From positions 1-36,732 of the forward strand of contig NZ_JAFRGN010000049.1 of NCBI RefSeq assembly GCF_017433805.1: DNA of 36,732 bases, read 5' to 3'. Below the pieces are notes generated by a model, which was given only the letters and a program-made list of their open reading frames with translations, was not told the DNA's origin and did not search any database. How positions within the stretch are numbered: the first letter of the stretch is position 1; the number at the start of each line of letters is the position of its first letter. Positions 25,094-32,791 of this stretch are shown here, piece after piece. The DNA is from Butyrivibrio sp. (GTDB lineage: Bacteria; Bacillota; Clostridia; Lachnospirales; Lachnospiraceae). Position numbers and translations under genes: made by a program.

Positions 25094-25960
25094 CTAGCGA
25101 ATATTCCCAATTTCATAATCAATCAGCTTATATATCCAGCTATTCAAATCGGAAAAGACATAGCCCGCTTTCTTAGCCTTTTCTGTGTTAAAGGTAAGTG
25201 AATCTGTAAGTCCATTATATGGCGCAGCTTCGCCATTTTCATCAAGGACTGCCTTTTTACCAAGCTTCTCTTCGGCATAGCTTATGATCTCTGAAATCTT
25301 AATAGCGCCATTGGAACAGCCATTAACAGCGCCGCTAAGCGGATGATCAACAAGGTAAGCTATGAATTCACCTGCTTCTTTTTCATGGATAAAAGACATA
25401 GCGTGATCAAGATCATCCACGAACATGGGATTCTCTTCCTTTATGTGTTCCAAATAAAAGCGGAGTCTTCCTGTATAATCGTTTTCTCCTAGAACAACAG
25501 GATAGCGCACAAACGTACAAGCAGAAGAATCCATGTATTCTAAGACAGCCCTCTCAGCGTTTCGCTTTGTCTTTTCATAATCAGGGAGTCTGTCCATCCA
25601 CTCTAGCAGATACTCACTTGTTACGAATTCATCCTCGCTAATATTGGCATGTTCATTGGGATACACAGAACAAGTCGACATCTGGATATAACGATCACAG
25701 CTGACATTTTCCAAAAGAGCTTTCACATCGTTAGAGCCGTAGGCAATCTTATCGATGATCACGTCAAACTTCTGGTTTTCTAAAGCTCTTTTAACACTAG
25801 ATGAATCCATGCGGTCCAGAACCGCATAGCTCACTCTGCCTTCGAACTCAACCTTCGCATTTCCCCTTGTGGCAATGGTCACATCATGCCCCTTTGCCAG
25901 CAAAGCGTTTACCATTGGAATACCGAAATATCTTGTCCCACCAACAACCAGTATTTTCAT
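25094..25960 (-). CDS. NAD-dependent epimerase/dehydratase (extended SDR)
   Basis: 288 residues. The Rossmann motif G-G-T-R-Y-F-G (7-13) is the atypical SDR form. The active site looks complete with Ser95-97 region (S-T-C-S-V-Y) and Y128-x3-K132 (D-Y-E-K-T-K). These proteins reduce or epimerise nucleotide-linked sugars, but closely related ones (CSP41-like) bind RNA, so the substrate is open. GGGAG lies before the ATG. It is 36 bases upstream of the CPBP gene. Confidence 0.87.
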   Translation of the reverse strand: MKILVVGGTRYFGIPMVNALLAKGHDVTIATRGNAKVEFEGRVSYAVLDRMDSSSVKRALENQKFDVIIDKIAYGSNDVKALLENVSCDRYIQMSTCSVYPNEHANISEDEFVTSEYLLEWMDRLPDYEKTKRNAERAVLEYMDSSACTFVRYPVVLGENDYTGRLRFYLEHIKEENPMFVDDLDHAMSFIHEKEAGEFIAYLVDHPLSGAVNGCSNGAIKISEIISYAEEKLGKKAVLDENGEAAPYNGLTDSLTFNTEKAKKAGYVFSDLNSWIYKLIDYEIGNIR

Positions 25961-25984
25961 AAATTCTCCCTGTAAGTCTTATTT

Positions 25985-26494
25985 TTATAAAACCCTTTTT
26001 ATTCTGGTAAAAAACTCTTTTTCATCTTCATGGTGAATATAAGCGCCATTCTTAAGCTGAACCTTCAGTGACGCAGGATTATCCTTGTGGACTGACATGT
26101 AAATCTCGTCCTCAGGGATGATAGTCCAGGCTTTTTCTATTGATAGTTTGAGTCCTTCGCTGGCATATCCTCTTCCACGGTATTCTTTTCTTATACCGTA
26201 GCCTATATGACCAGCTCCGTTTGCAAGCGACTCGCATAAATGATGACGGATTCTAAACAAGCCGACAATCGTATCATCGTCCCACAGGAAAAATTCCGTC
26301 CCTGGAACATGCCCTGTTTTAACACCTATTCCATTTGACTTATCTATGAAGCCTGGAAGAATTCGTCCCACAAAATCCTCATAGCTACAGCCAAAATTGC
26401 TGTTAGTAAAGCCATTCTCGTCTTCTGGTAACTGTCTTATAAAGTCATATTCTTTTTCAGCATCATCGAGATTTGCTGCTTTTAAGTAAATCAT
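25985..26494 (-). CDS. GNAT acetyltransferase
   Basis: 169 residues. Acetyl-CoA motif I-R-K-E-Y-R-G-R-G-Y-A-S-E-G (101-114) and G-H-I-G-Y-G-I before it place it in the RimJ-like group. Acceptor unknown. GAGGA lies 6 bases before the ATG. First gene of a GNAT, epimerase, CPBP run that ends in dyad array 1. Confidence 0.87.
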   Translation of the reverse strand: MIYLKAANLDDAEKEYDFIRQLPEDENGFTNSNFGCSYEDFVGRILPGFIDKSNGIGVKTGHVPGTEFFLWDDDTIVGLFRIRHHLCESLANGAGHIGYGIRKEYRGRGYASEGLKLSIEKAWTIIPEDEIYMSVHKDNPASLKVQLKNGAYIHHEDEKEFFTRIKRVL

Positions 26495-26651
26495 TATTGT
26501 CCTCTTCTTACTGTGAATATCTCTTTAGCTAATTCATTGTTTGCTCTACTGCAAAAGCCACTCGTACGTGACATCATCACTACTATCTCTAATTTCTCAC
26601 GTAATTTTCAGCCTTTTCACAGTAAAAATACGTGAGTTTTACAATCTTCCC

Positions 26652-28046
26652 AGTAATGTCCATATAATGGTGTAAATTCAAAAATTAATATTAAAAGAGC
26701 CACAGGCTTACCTTTAGGTATAATTAAATCACCACAATAAAATCAACCGGAGGTATAGCTCAATGGCTCAACTCAATATTACTTTAAACCAAGAGGAAAT
26801 TCTACAGTTACTTTCATCAAATCGTGATGATGCATTTAAAAAGCTTCTACAGGATAGCCTGAACACCATCCTACAGGCTGAATCAACAGAACAGCTTAAG
26901 GCAGAGAAATATGAGCGCTCGGAAGAACGGACTGACAGCCGTAATGGCACCAGAGAACGCCAACTGACTACTCGTCTTGGTAAGATTGACTTAGTAGTAC
27001 CAAGGCATAGAGATGTTCCGTTCAAGTCACTTATATTTGACAACTATAAAAGAAGTGAGGCTGCTCTTGTAGCGAGTATGGCTGAGATGGTAATCGCTGG
27101 TGTCTCAACAAGAAAAGTGGCCAAGGTTGTTGAAACTTTGTGTGGAACTTCCTACTCAAAATCCATGGTGTCAGAAGTATGCAAGGATCTTGACGTTATT
27201 GTTAATGAATTTCGTAACAGACCTCTGACTAATGCGTATCCGTTTGTTCTTATAGATGCTACTTATTTCAAGGTTCGAAATGACCACAGGATCGTATCAA
27301 AGGCCTTTATGGTAGCTTATGCCACAAATACAGAAGGAAAGCGTGAAGTCATCGGATTTGACCTGTTTGATAACGAAACAAACAATACGTGGTTCATGTT
27401 TATGGAATCCCTTAGGAAACGCGGTTTACACGGAGTAAGAGTCATTACTTCCGATGCTCATCCGGGTATTCTGTATGCTATAAAGAAGGTCTTTCCTGAA
27501 GTGCCCTGGCAAAGGTGCCAGACACATTTTTCAAGGAACATACTAGATAAAACGCCTTCCAAATATCAAAAAGGATTACATTCTGAGCTGCTTGAAATGT
27601 ACCATGCTTCAACCATCACTGAAGCACGAAAGATCCGTGATCGCATAATTAGCGACTACAATGATATTGCTCCAACAGCGATGGAATGTCTTGATGCTGG
27701 CTTTGAAAGTGCAATGACCATCATGGTATTACCTGAGCGTCTTAGGATATATCACCGAACATCGAATCATATAGAGCGTCTGAACCGTGAACTAAAACGT
27801 CGCTCAACAGTGATTGGGGTATTTCCAAATGATGCTTCTGTGATAAGAATCATGGGAAGTGTGCTTATGGATGTTCATAAAACCTTTGCCTTGGCAAACT
27901 TGAGTGGATATCCTAAAAAGCAGTTGCAATCAGTGGATGACTATATTCCTCAGCTTAAGGAAATAGCTGAAGAACAATTGAAACTATTGGCGGCTTAACG
28001 CCGCTTAGTGCCTAAAGGTAATTTACACACAATTAAGGACTTGACC
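26652..28046 (+). mobile_element. IS256-family insertion sequence, 1395 bp, in dyad array 2
   Basis: Ends are imperfect 27-bp inverted repeats (26652-26678 and 28020-28046; 18 of 27 positions match, best at GTCC and GTGTAAATT). An 8-bp target duplication ATCTTCCC flanks it (26644-26651 and 28047-28054). It holds one transposase gene. The sequence TTACCTTTAGG recurs just inside both ends and may be a transposase-binding site. The clean duplication and open reading frame suggest a fairly recent insertion. Confidence 0.85.
26763..27998 (+). CDS. IS256-family transposase
   Basis: 411 residues. DDE catalytic residues: first Asp in L-I-D-A-T-Y-F-K, second in V-I-T-S-D-A-H, and Glu in S-N-H-I-E-R-L-N-R-E-L. 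Between them is the family's W-Q-R-C-Q-T-H-F-x-R-N block (C-x2-H). The N-terminal part carries the DNA-binding region. It is full length with no frameshift. GGAGG lies 9 bases before the ATG. Confidence 0.96.
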   Translation: MAQLNITLNQEEILQLLSSNRDDAFKKLLQDSLNTILQAESTEQLKAEKYERSEERTDSRNGTRERQLTTRLGKIDLVVPRHRDVPFKSLIFDNYKRSEAALVASMAEMVIAGVSTRKVAKVVETLCGTSYSKSMVSEVCKDLDVIVNEFRNRPLTNAYPFVLIDATYFKVRNDHRIVSKAFMVAYATNTEGKREVIGFDLFDNETNNTWFMFMESLRKRGLHGVRVITSDAHPGILYAIKKVFPEVPWQRCQTHFSRNILDKTPSKYQKGLHSELLEMYHASTITEARKIRDRIISDYNDIAPTAMECLDAGFESAMTIMVLPERLRIYHRTSNHIERLNRELKRRSTVIGVFPNDASVIRIMGSVLMDVHKTFALANLSGYPKKQLQSVDDYIPQLKEIAEEQLKLLAA

Positions 28047-28145
28047 ATCTTCCCAATGCTCCTCACGTATTCAAGCCTGTTTTTATGCAAAAACTACGTG
28101 AAATAATAATAGTTATCGATGATACTCACGTAGAAAACCATTTTC

Positions 28146-28361
28146 CTACTTTTCAAGCTGCAAAACCTCGCGGCATTTGGTTACCTCTTCGCCTGTAACC
28201 TGGATTCTGCCTGCCTTGGGAGTTTCCCAGTAGTTGGCTTCTCCATCAGTGAATCTGATGAGACAAGCAATTCCATGGAAGCTATCGCTATCAATTCTCA
28301 TCTGATAATATGGATAGTACTGAAATCCCCAACCGTCCCTGTTAAGTCTCTTGTGCTTCAT
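28146..28361 (-). CDS. Small conserved-looking protein of unknown function, 71 aa
   Basis: From ATG 28361, preceded by GGAG at 6 bases; the longer frame would need TTG. The sequence has an aromatic-rich core (W-G-F-Q-Y-Y-P-Y-Y-Q-M-R-I), then F-H-G-I-A-C-L-I and D-G-E-A-N-Y-W-E-T-P-K-A-G. That looks like a compact folded domain rather than noise. No family assigned. It lies 42 bases after the GNAT-Nudix gene and directly before array 2. Confidence 0.6.
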   Translation of the reverse strand: MKHKRLNRDGWGFQYYPYYQMRIDSDSFHGIACLIRFTDGEANYWETPKAGRIQVTGEEVTKCREVLQLEK

Positions 28362-28403
28362 AATAAACTCCGTCAATTTCCTACACTACTCTGTCTTTTT
28401 CTT

Positions 28404-29339
28404 TCAAAGTTTTCTTCCCTTTATATACGCATCAGCCATTTTAAGTAGCTCTTTCTTACTGTCATGTTCTATGGTATTAAGTGCCTCCTCAAGCGTAAGG
28501 CTCTTTAGAGCTTTTACTTCGTTTGGTCGTATTATGCCTGGAGCTACGTCTGTGTATTCTGCCAGGAAGTACACAACCTGCTTGGTGACTCCTGGCATTT
28601 CTGCTGGCTGATATTGCTCAATCTCTCTAAAGTCAGTGCAGAGATTAACTTCCAGATTTGTTTCTTCTTTTATCTCGCGAAGTGCAGTCTCTTCTTCTGT
28701 CTCGTTTCCTTCCATATGGCCCTTGGGAAAACTGTGAAATCCGCTTGTTTCCTGAACAAGAAGGTACTTAATCACTCCGTTCTCAACTGTGTAAACTATC
28801 GCCCCACAGGATTTTTCAAAAGTATCGCTCTGTGAGTCTTCATCCACACTCATTCGGTTAATGCTATAGTAGGTGAGGTCTCGCTCCTGACCAAGATAGA
28901 CCATTTCCTTCTCGACAAAGTGGTCGTAGGTCATTCCGCATTTTTCCATCACCCGCTTGGAAGACTCATTTCCTGTAAAAAAGGATGCATAGACGGTTTT
29001 GAATTTCTTTTCCTCAAGACAAAATTCTATGAACCGCTCAACTGCCTCTGTTCCATAACCACGTCCCCAGTACCCTGAGCCGATTCCGTAGCCAATCTCA
29101 CATGATTCCCCGTTGTCATCAAAATATAAAATGATGCCAATAAGACGGCCTGTTTCCTTGAGCCTTATGGCATACATGCCGTCCCTGTCCACATAAGGAG
29201 TGACATCCATGTCCTCAATATTCTCAACATAAGTGCAAACAAAGGTTTCAAGCACCTTTCTGTCGTGGGATATATTGTGAAAGTAATCCTCTTTATCAGA
29301 CGCCTTAATGGCATCAATCACTAATCTCTCTGTCTCCAT
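28404..29339 (-). CDS. GNAT-Nudix fusion protein
   Basis: 311 residues in two domains. Residues 1-163: RimJ-like acetyltransferase (M-E-T-E-R-L start; acetyl-CoA motif G-S-G-Y-W-G-R-G-Y-G-T-E-A-V at 87-100; N-E-S-S-K-R-V-M-E-K-C-G). Residues 175-311: Nudix domain like bacterial Ap4A hydrolases (K-Y-L-L-V-Q, F-H-S-F-P-K-G-H-M-E-G-N). Its Nudix box runs from G207 (E213, R221-E222, E225-E226) but ends T-N228-L where G is the rule. The metal-binding glutamates are intact, so activity is likely. The joined activities suggest a nucleotide-linked acetylation or detoxification job (inference). Confidence 0.88.
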   Translation of the reverse strand: METERLVIDAIKASDKEDYFHNISHDRKVLETFVCTYVENIEDMDVTPYVDRDGMYAIRLKETGRLIGIILYFDDNGESCEIGYGIGSGYWGRGYGTEAVERFIEFCLEEKKFKTVYASFFTGNESSKRVMEKCGMTYDHFVEKEMVYLGQERDLTYYSINRMSVDEDSQSDTFEKSCGAIVYTVENGVIKYLLVQETSGFHSFPKGHMEGNETEEETALREIKEETNLEVNLCTDFREIEQYQPAEMPGVTKQVVYFLAEYTDVAPGIIRPNEVKALKSLTLEEALNTIEHDSKKELLKMADAYIKGRKL

Positions 29340-29393
29340 GTGTTATCTACCTGCTCGTCCTTGGCAGGTGCCTTTCCTATTATTCCTGCAAAA

Positions 29394-29682
29394 CGTATAA
29401 AACAAGCACTTTTGTCCATTTTATATGCTTAAAATCTGGTCAAAAAGAGCTGTTTTGCTATAATTCCCTTCTTATTTGAATATTTATATGTATTTTCCCT
29501 ATATCAAAAAGTCCTAAAGGCATATAAATACTTCCTAATCGCCCTTTTTATATGTATTTACCACTTTGGGAATCGAGCAAAATACGTATAAATCATGCCT
29601 CATCGACCATTTTTATAGTAAATGATGGTATTTGCCACCCCGAAACACATATAAAATGGCATATTATTGCCCCGATTATAGC
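29394..29682. repeat. Dyad array 3: ten CRTATAAA / TTTATATG motifs with a 63-64 bp period
   Basis: Plus motifs start at 29394, 29457 (degenerate), 29521, 29585, 29648: steps 63, 64, 64, 63. Minus motifs start at 29420, 29483, 29547, 29612 (degenerate), 29675 (weak): 26-27 bases after each plus motif. Each plus/minus pair can form an 8-bp stem with an 18-base loop. Loops (18) and inter-pair spacers (29-30) differ between units. The period equals that of arrays 1 and 2 but the motif is unrelated. It fills most of the 368-base gap between the macrodomain gene (stop at 29708) and the GNAT-Nudix start; nothing else was seen there apart from a short hairpin near 29350-29371. Confidence 0.8.
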
Positions 29683-29707
29683 AACTAATAGCGGTCCATT
29701 CTGGCCT

Positions 29708-30223
29708 TCAGTTCAGCGACTGATAAATCTGATAATCACCTTCGCTGAAATTCACGAAAGTTACTTCCATATCGTAGTCTGCATTCTGTGCAAGCCACTC
29801 TTTTACCGTAGAAAGAGCTATCTGCGCCGCTTCTCTCTTGGGATATCCGTACACTCCTGTGGAAATACCTGGAAATGCGATACTGTGAAGATTATTAGCC
29901 TTAGCAACCTCGAGAGAATTCCAGTAGCAATTACGAAGGTCTTCAGGGTCAGAAGCGCTTCCGCTGTAGATTGGCCCAACTGTGTGAATAACATGCGCAG
30001 CAGGAAGATTGTAGCCTCCAGTAATCTTGGCTTCGCCTGTTCTGCAGCCGTTTAAAGTTCTGCATTCATCCAGGAGCCCTGGACCAGCTGCTCTGTGTAT
30101 GGCGCCGTCAACGCCACCGCCGCCCAGTAATGAACTGTTCGCAGCATTAACTATCGCATCAACCTGTAACTTGGTGATATCACCAACATGAAATTTGATT
30201 GAGTTCTTCATCTGAAAATCCAT
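29708..30223 (-). CDS. Macrodomain protein, O-acetyl-ADP-ribose deacetylase / ADP-ribosyl hydrolase type
   Basis: 171 residues, one macrodomain. G-D-I-T (14-17), N-A-A-N-S-S-L (26-32), [10 protein letters not shown] (34-43) and [10 protein letters not shown] (about 119-128) match the MacroD/YmdB class, which removes ADP-ribose from proteins and hydrolyses O-acetyl-ADP-ribose. AAGGAGG is only 3 bases before this ATG. A later ATG (codon 5) is less well spaced. The start lies 44 bases inside the upstream gene, in another frame. Confidence 0.93.
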   Translation of the reverse strand: MDFQMKNSIKFHVGDITKLQVDAIVNAANSSLLGGGGVDGAIHRAAGPGLLDECRTLNGCRTGEAKITGGYNLPAAHVIHTVGPIYSGSASDPEDLRNCYWNSLEVAKANNLHSIAFPGISTGVYGYPKREAAQIALSTVKEWLAQNADYDMEVTFVNFSEGDYQIYQSLN

Positions 30224-30713
30224 AGTCCTCCTTCATAAGTTTCCTGGTGTTATTTGCAACGCCTTTTCTAGCGGCGTAGGAAGGAACAAAGTGTTCAAGT
30301 TTTTCATAGGTTACTTTGTTATCCTCATCAATACTGATATCGTACAAAAGAGCTTCTTCCATCCGCCCATCTGCAGCACTTAGCACCATCAGGACACGTG
30401 CTGTACCTGCAGCTACTGGCGAAAAATCTAAACCATACTTAGATCTAAACAAATGCTTTTTCCTATAGTTCTGAGAGAATGTAATAACTTCTGAGTCCTG
30501 TATGATCACATATTCTGCAGGGTAGTTCTCGAAAAAGAGCCCCTCCTCGCTAAATATAAACCTGATAGAATTGTCTTTTTCCGAAACAACAATATTCTTG
30601 TCAGCATCTGTTTCTGATGCTAGCGCAACACTCATACAATTATATGATATTGGTGTGAATAATATGGTGGCTAGAACAAGCGCCACCAAGACTTTCTTGA
30701 CTTTATTCCCCAT
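30180..30713 (-). CDS. Secreted or lipid-free exported protein of unknown function
   Basis: 177 residues from ATG 30713, preceded by GGGG at 7 bases; the frame's earlier start would be GTG. It has a clear signal peptide (K-V-K-K then a hydrophobic core [12 protein letters not shown], possible cut near A-L-A-S-E at about 28-32). The mature part is acidic and has no family I recognise. The last 14 codons overlap the macrodomain gene, so the two are probably co-translated. It may be a cell-surface protein; nothing more can be said. Confidence 0.7.
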   Translation of the reverse strand: MGNKVKKVLVALVLATILFTPISYNCMSVALASETDADKNIVVSEKDNSIRFIFSEEGLFFENYPAEYVIIQDSEVITFSQNYRKKHLFRSKYGLDFSPVAAGTARVLMVLSAADGRMEEALLYDISIDEDNKVTYEKLEHFVPSYAARKGVANNTRKLMKEDYGFSDEELNQISCW

Positions 30714-30770
30714 CTCTTTTCCCCACACTTTTTCATGAACTCTTTTGTCTCTACAGCCATCTAAACAACA

Positions 30771-31441
30771 TCATCTGCCTGAAATAATATCCAGTATTAT
30801 CGCTTCTGTCTCGTCAACAAATCTGTCAGACCTCTCTTTGGTGAGATACTGGTAGTTCCTATGAAGATCACCGTGGTTATCACTGCGGTAATAGCCGCAA
30901 ATGTACTCGCGTCTGTTCTCAAAGGCATCCTTGGCAAATATGTCCATAAATTCATTTTCGATATCGTCAGTATCCTCATAAATATGGAATGCACGAAAAT
31001 CTGGATGCTGCTCCAGATAAAGGAAATCAAGGTCATACCAGTCTTCCTTGTTCTTCCAGATAAATTCTGTAAGAGACATGTTTTCTTTTCTGGCATTTTC
31101 TCAGATACACCTTCAGAATGTGTCATTTTCGTCCATTCGATATCTGTTAAAAGATGTGTATAATAGCCAAGGAAAAATGAGTATTCACGGTTTGAATACT
31201 TCTTTACTTTCTCTTTTGTAAAATAGTCCTGAACATACTTATCAATATCTATGTATGTCTTTTCACCAGGCTTGGTTCTAAAATGTGTCACTGATCCTGG
31301 CGGTGTAAACACTGACCAATCCTCGTTGGGAACACCACTGTCCGGTGCGATGTTCCCCAAGATAAACGCACTCTGATCCAGCCCCTCTATCCTATCAAGC
31401 AATCTGTCTGCAATCCTAAGGTGTACCATCCATGATGCCAT
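30771..31441 (-). pseudogene. Zinc-dependent phospholipase C-like gene with a frameshift
   Basis: Two reading frames join into one protein of about 223 residues. The first part (from ATG 31441) has the N-terminal A-S-W-M-V-H-L-R-I-A-D and later T-H-F and T-H-L-L-T-D-I-E-W, the His/Asp zinc-binding pattern of the Zn-PLC (PF00882-like) family. The second part, in another frame, has F-I-W-K-N-K-E-D-W-Y-D-L-D-F-L-Y and D-A-F-E-N-R-R-E-Y-I. The frames switch near 31,095-31,105; the total of 671 bases is one short of whole codons, so a single-base deletion fits. It is either a recent pseudogene or a sequencing error. Confidence 0.75.
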
Positions 31442-31465
31442 ACCCTACTCCTCCATAAGTCTTAA

Positions 31466-31906
31466 TTAAATATCAAACCGGTAGATCTTAACCAGTCTCT
31501 TGCCCTCAGCGTACATTTCGTTATCTTCAGGGATATCGATTGTCTCAATGTATTTGCCGCCAGCGTATTCGCAGGTCTTGTAAGATGCGGCGTTATCCGG
31601 GTCGCAGGTGATTATCACATAATCAAGGCCATGCTTCTTGGCAAGCTGGAATAAGAGCTTGCAGGCCTTTCCTGCGAAGTGGTTACCGCGATATTCTTCA
31701 TTGACGTTGTAGCCTATGTTTCCCCCGATGTAGGTCTTGTCGTTATGACCAATTCTCAGGTCACATGCGCCAACCGATGTTCCATCCAAAAGACAAATAT
31801 CAAAATAGTAGGCAGGAAGCCAGCGCTTCTCAGGCTTGGCCTCACAGGTTTTGTTAAGCTTTAAAAAAATCTCGTCCGTCCTTAGATCATCTACTTCGTA
31901 AAACAT
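31466..31906 (-). CDS. GNAT acetyltransferase
   Basis: 146 residues from ATG 31906, which has AAGGAGGAG upstream. A longer frame starts inside the neighbouring GGWCC repeat and is not real. The acetyl-CoA motif is N-E-E-Y-R-G-N-H-F-A-G-K-A (69-81), followed by D-P-D-N-A-A-S-Y-K-T-C-E-Y-A-G. Acceptor unknown. The first gene after repeat pair 6. Confidence 0.82.
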   Translation of the reverse strand: MFYEVDDLRTDEIFLKLNKTCEAKPEKRWLPAYYFDICLLDGTSVGACDLRIGHNDKTYIGGNIGYNVNEEYRGNHFAGKACKLLFQLAKKHGLDYVIITCDPDNAASYKTCEYAGGKYIETIDIPEDNEMYAEGKRLVKIYRFDI

Positions 31907-31924
31907 AATCACTCCTCCTTGAAA

Positions 31925-31985
31925 TGGTCCTAGGGGACGGGGGTAGTGGTCCATTTTAGACCACTAACCTTCGTCCCCTGATTCA
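31925..31985. repeat. GGWCC repeat copies 6a and 6b, an inverted pair (hairpin)
   Basis: 6a (31925-31953) is a near-perfect plus-orientation copy; 6b (31957-31985) is a diverged minus-orientation copy, with GACC in place of GGACC and an altered end. They are only 3 bases apart and can fold into a hairpin of about 28 bp. The pair lies right after the TraX gene stop (31993) and before the GNAT gene, so it may also act as a transcript end. Confidence 0.85.
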
Positions 31986-31992
31986 TTAATTC

Positions 31993-32736
31993 TTACAGAC
32001 AAATATTCACATTTCCATAGATCAGAATTCTCAAAATTCCAAGTATTATCAGATGAAGGGGATAATAAATATAGAAAAACCACTTCATCCACTTAGCCTT
32101 ACCACGCTCGCCGTTGTAGAGTTTAAGCACCGGATATACCAGCAGTACACCTAGCATTACAAAAGCATAAGCCTTGCTCACAAAGAAGTATGATACAAGC
32201 GCATAAACTGTAACCCACTGGATGATCTTGAGCATCTGCTTCTCAAGATTGCCGCGGCGAACATACATATCAACGATTGCAAGTACTGCAATGCAGCTCC
32301 AGTCAGCAGGAAAGGCACTCCATACGAGAATGAACTGAATAATAAACTTCTGCCATGTCTTTAGAACATTGACATGTTCCCCGATATAAAGGACAACCAC
32401 CGCGATAAACAGCGGATACATTACGCTCGTCCTGTTGAAGATGCCACCTTTAAGCGGATTAAGCTCGATTCCGAAGCCAAAGCAATATGCAAAGTGGGAT
32501 ATGATCGCAAAAATACCCAGGCGCAGCATATATTTTTTTACATCTCTTGTATAGTGATAGCCTTCGCAGATAAAGAACCACATGATAGGTGCTGTAAGTC
32601 GCCCGATAACATGGAGCGCAACTGGCAATGGCTCTACAGGAAAATTCGGATACAAAAGATCTGTGAAATGATCGATTGTCATGGCAATTATGGCAATCAG
32701 TTTTAAGTGATTGGAATTAAGTATTTTCTTGTTCAT
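31993..32736 (-). CDS. TraX family membrane protein
   Basis: 247 residues from ATG 32736, with GGGGAG 8 bases upstream; the longer frame runs through repeat 7. About eight hydrophobic helices. The family signature is at the start: H-L-K-L-I-A-I-I-A-M-T-I-D-H-F, followed by V-I-G-R-L-T-A-P-I-M-W-F-F-I-C-E-G-Y-x-Y-T-R. TraX acetylates pilin on F-type plasmids; chromosomal Firmicute members have unknown roles, probably envelope acylation (inference). Confidence 0.9.
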   Translation of the reverse strand: MNKKILNSNHLKLIAIIAMTIDHFTDLLYPNFPVEPLPVALHVIGRLTAPIMWFFICEGYHYTRDVKKYMLRLGIFAIISHFAYCFGFGIELNPLKGGIFNRTSVMYPLFIAVVVLYIGEHVNVLKTWQKFIIQFILVWSAFPADWSCIAVLAIVDMYVRRGNLEKQMLKIIQWVTVYALVSYFFVSKAYAFVMLGVLLVYPVLKLYNGERGKAKWMKWFFYIYYPLHLIILGILRILIYGNVNICL

Positions 32737-32755
32737 CCTAAGCGCTCCCCGAAAA

Positions 32756-32784
32756 TGGACCACTAACCCCGTCCCTGTGGTCCA
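32756..32784 (-). repeat. GGWCC-ended intergenic repeat, copy 7
   Basis: A full 29-bp copy, TGGACC ... GTGGTCCA, in minus orientation, between the TraX start and the MerR stop. Its last core bases are GTCCCTG instead of GTCCCCTA. Confidence 0.9.
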
Positions 32785-32791
32785 TTTGCAT

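Larger units (their letters stand above)
26565..28132. repeat. Dyad array 2: six TACGTGA / TCACGTA motifs, split by an IS256 element
   Basis: Left part: 26565 (+), 26597 (-), 26629 (+). Right part: 28063 (-), 28095 (+), 28126 (-). Steps within parts are 32, 32, 32 and 31. Deleting the insertion (26652-28046) and one copy of the 8-bp duplication leaves a spacer of exactly 24 bases, a step of 31, restoring the period. The order of orientations and several spacers match array 1: for example, the spacer before the fifth motif has ttca, a T run, then CAAAAAC in both. So the two arrays are copies of one ancestor. The right end lies 13 bases from the stop of the 71-aa gene. Confidence 0.88.

Noticed and set aside
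26749-26767. tRNA-like D-arm sequence (GGTATAGCTCAATGG) before the transposase
   Set aside because: No acceptor stem partner, anticodon arm or T-arm follows; it is just the ribosome binding site and start of the transposase gene.
29350-29371. Terminator after the start side of the GNAT-Nudix gene (ACCTGC ... GCAGGT hairpin)
   Set aside because: The short inverted repeat around 29350-29371 lies upstream of that gene, lacks a clear T run, and is not placed to end any obvious transcript.
24081-29682. CRISPR arrays in the repeat-rich gaps
   Set aside because: Repeats are 7-8 bp, alternate in orientation and have no cas genes nearby; CRISPR repeats are about 24-40 bp and direct.
24005-29707. Integron attC sites
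   Set aside because: No GTTRRRY/RYYYAAC core sites and no tyrosine integrase; only the gene-then-site layout is similar.
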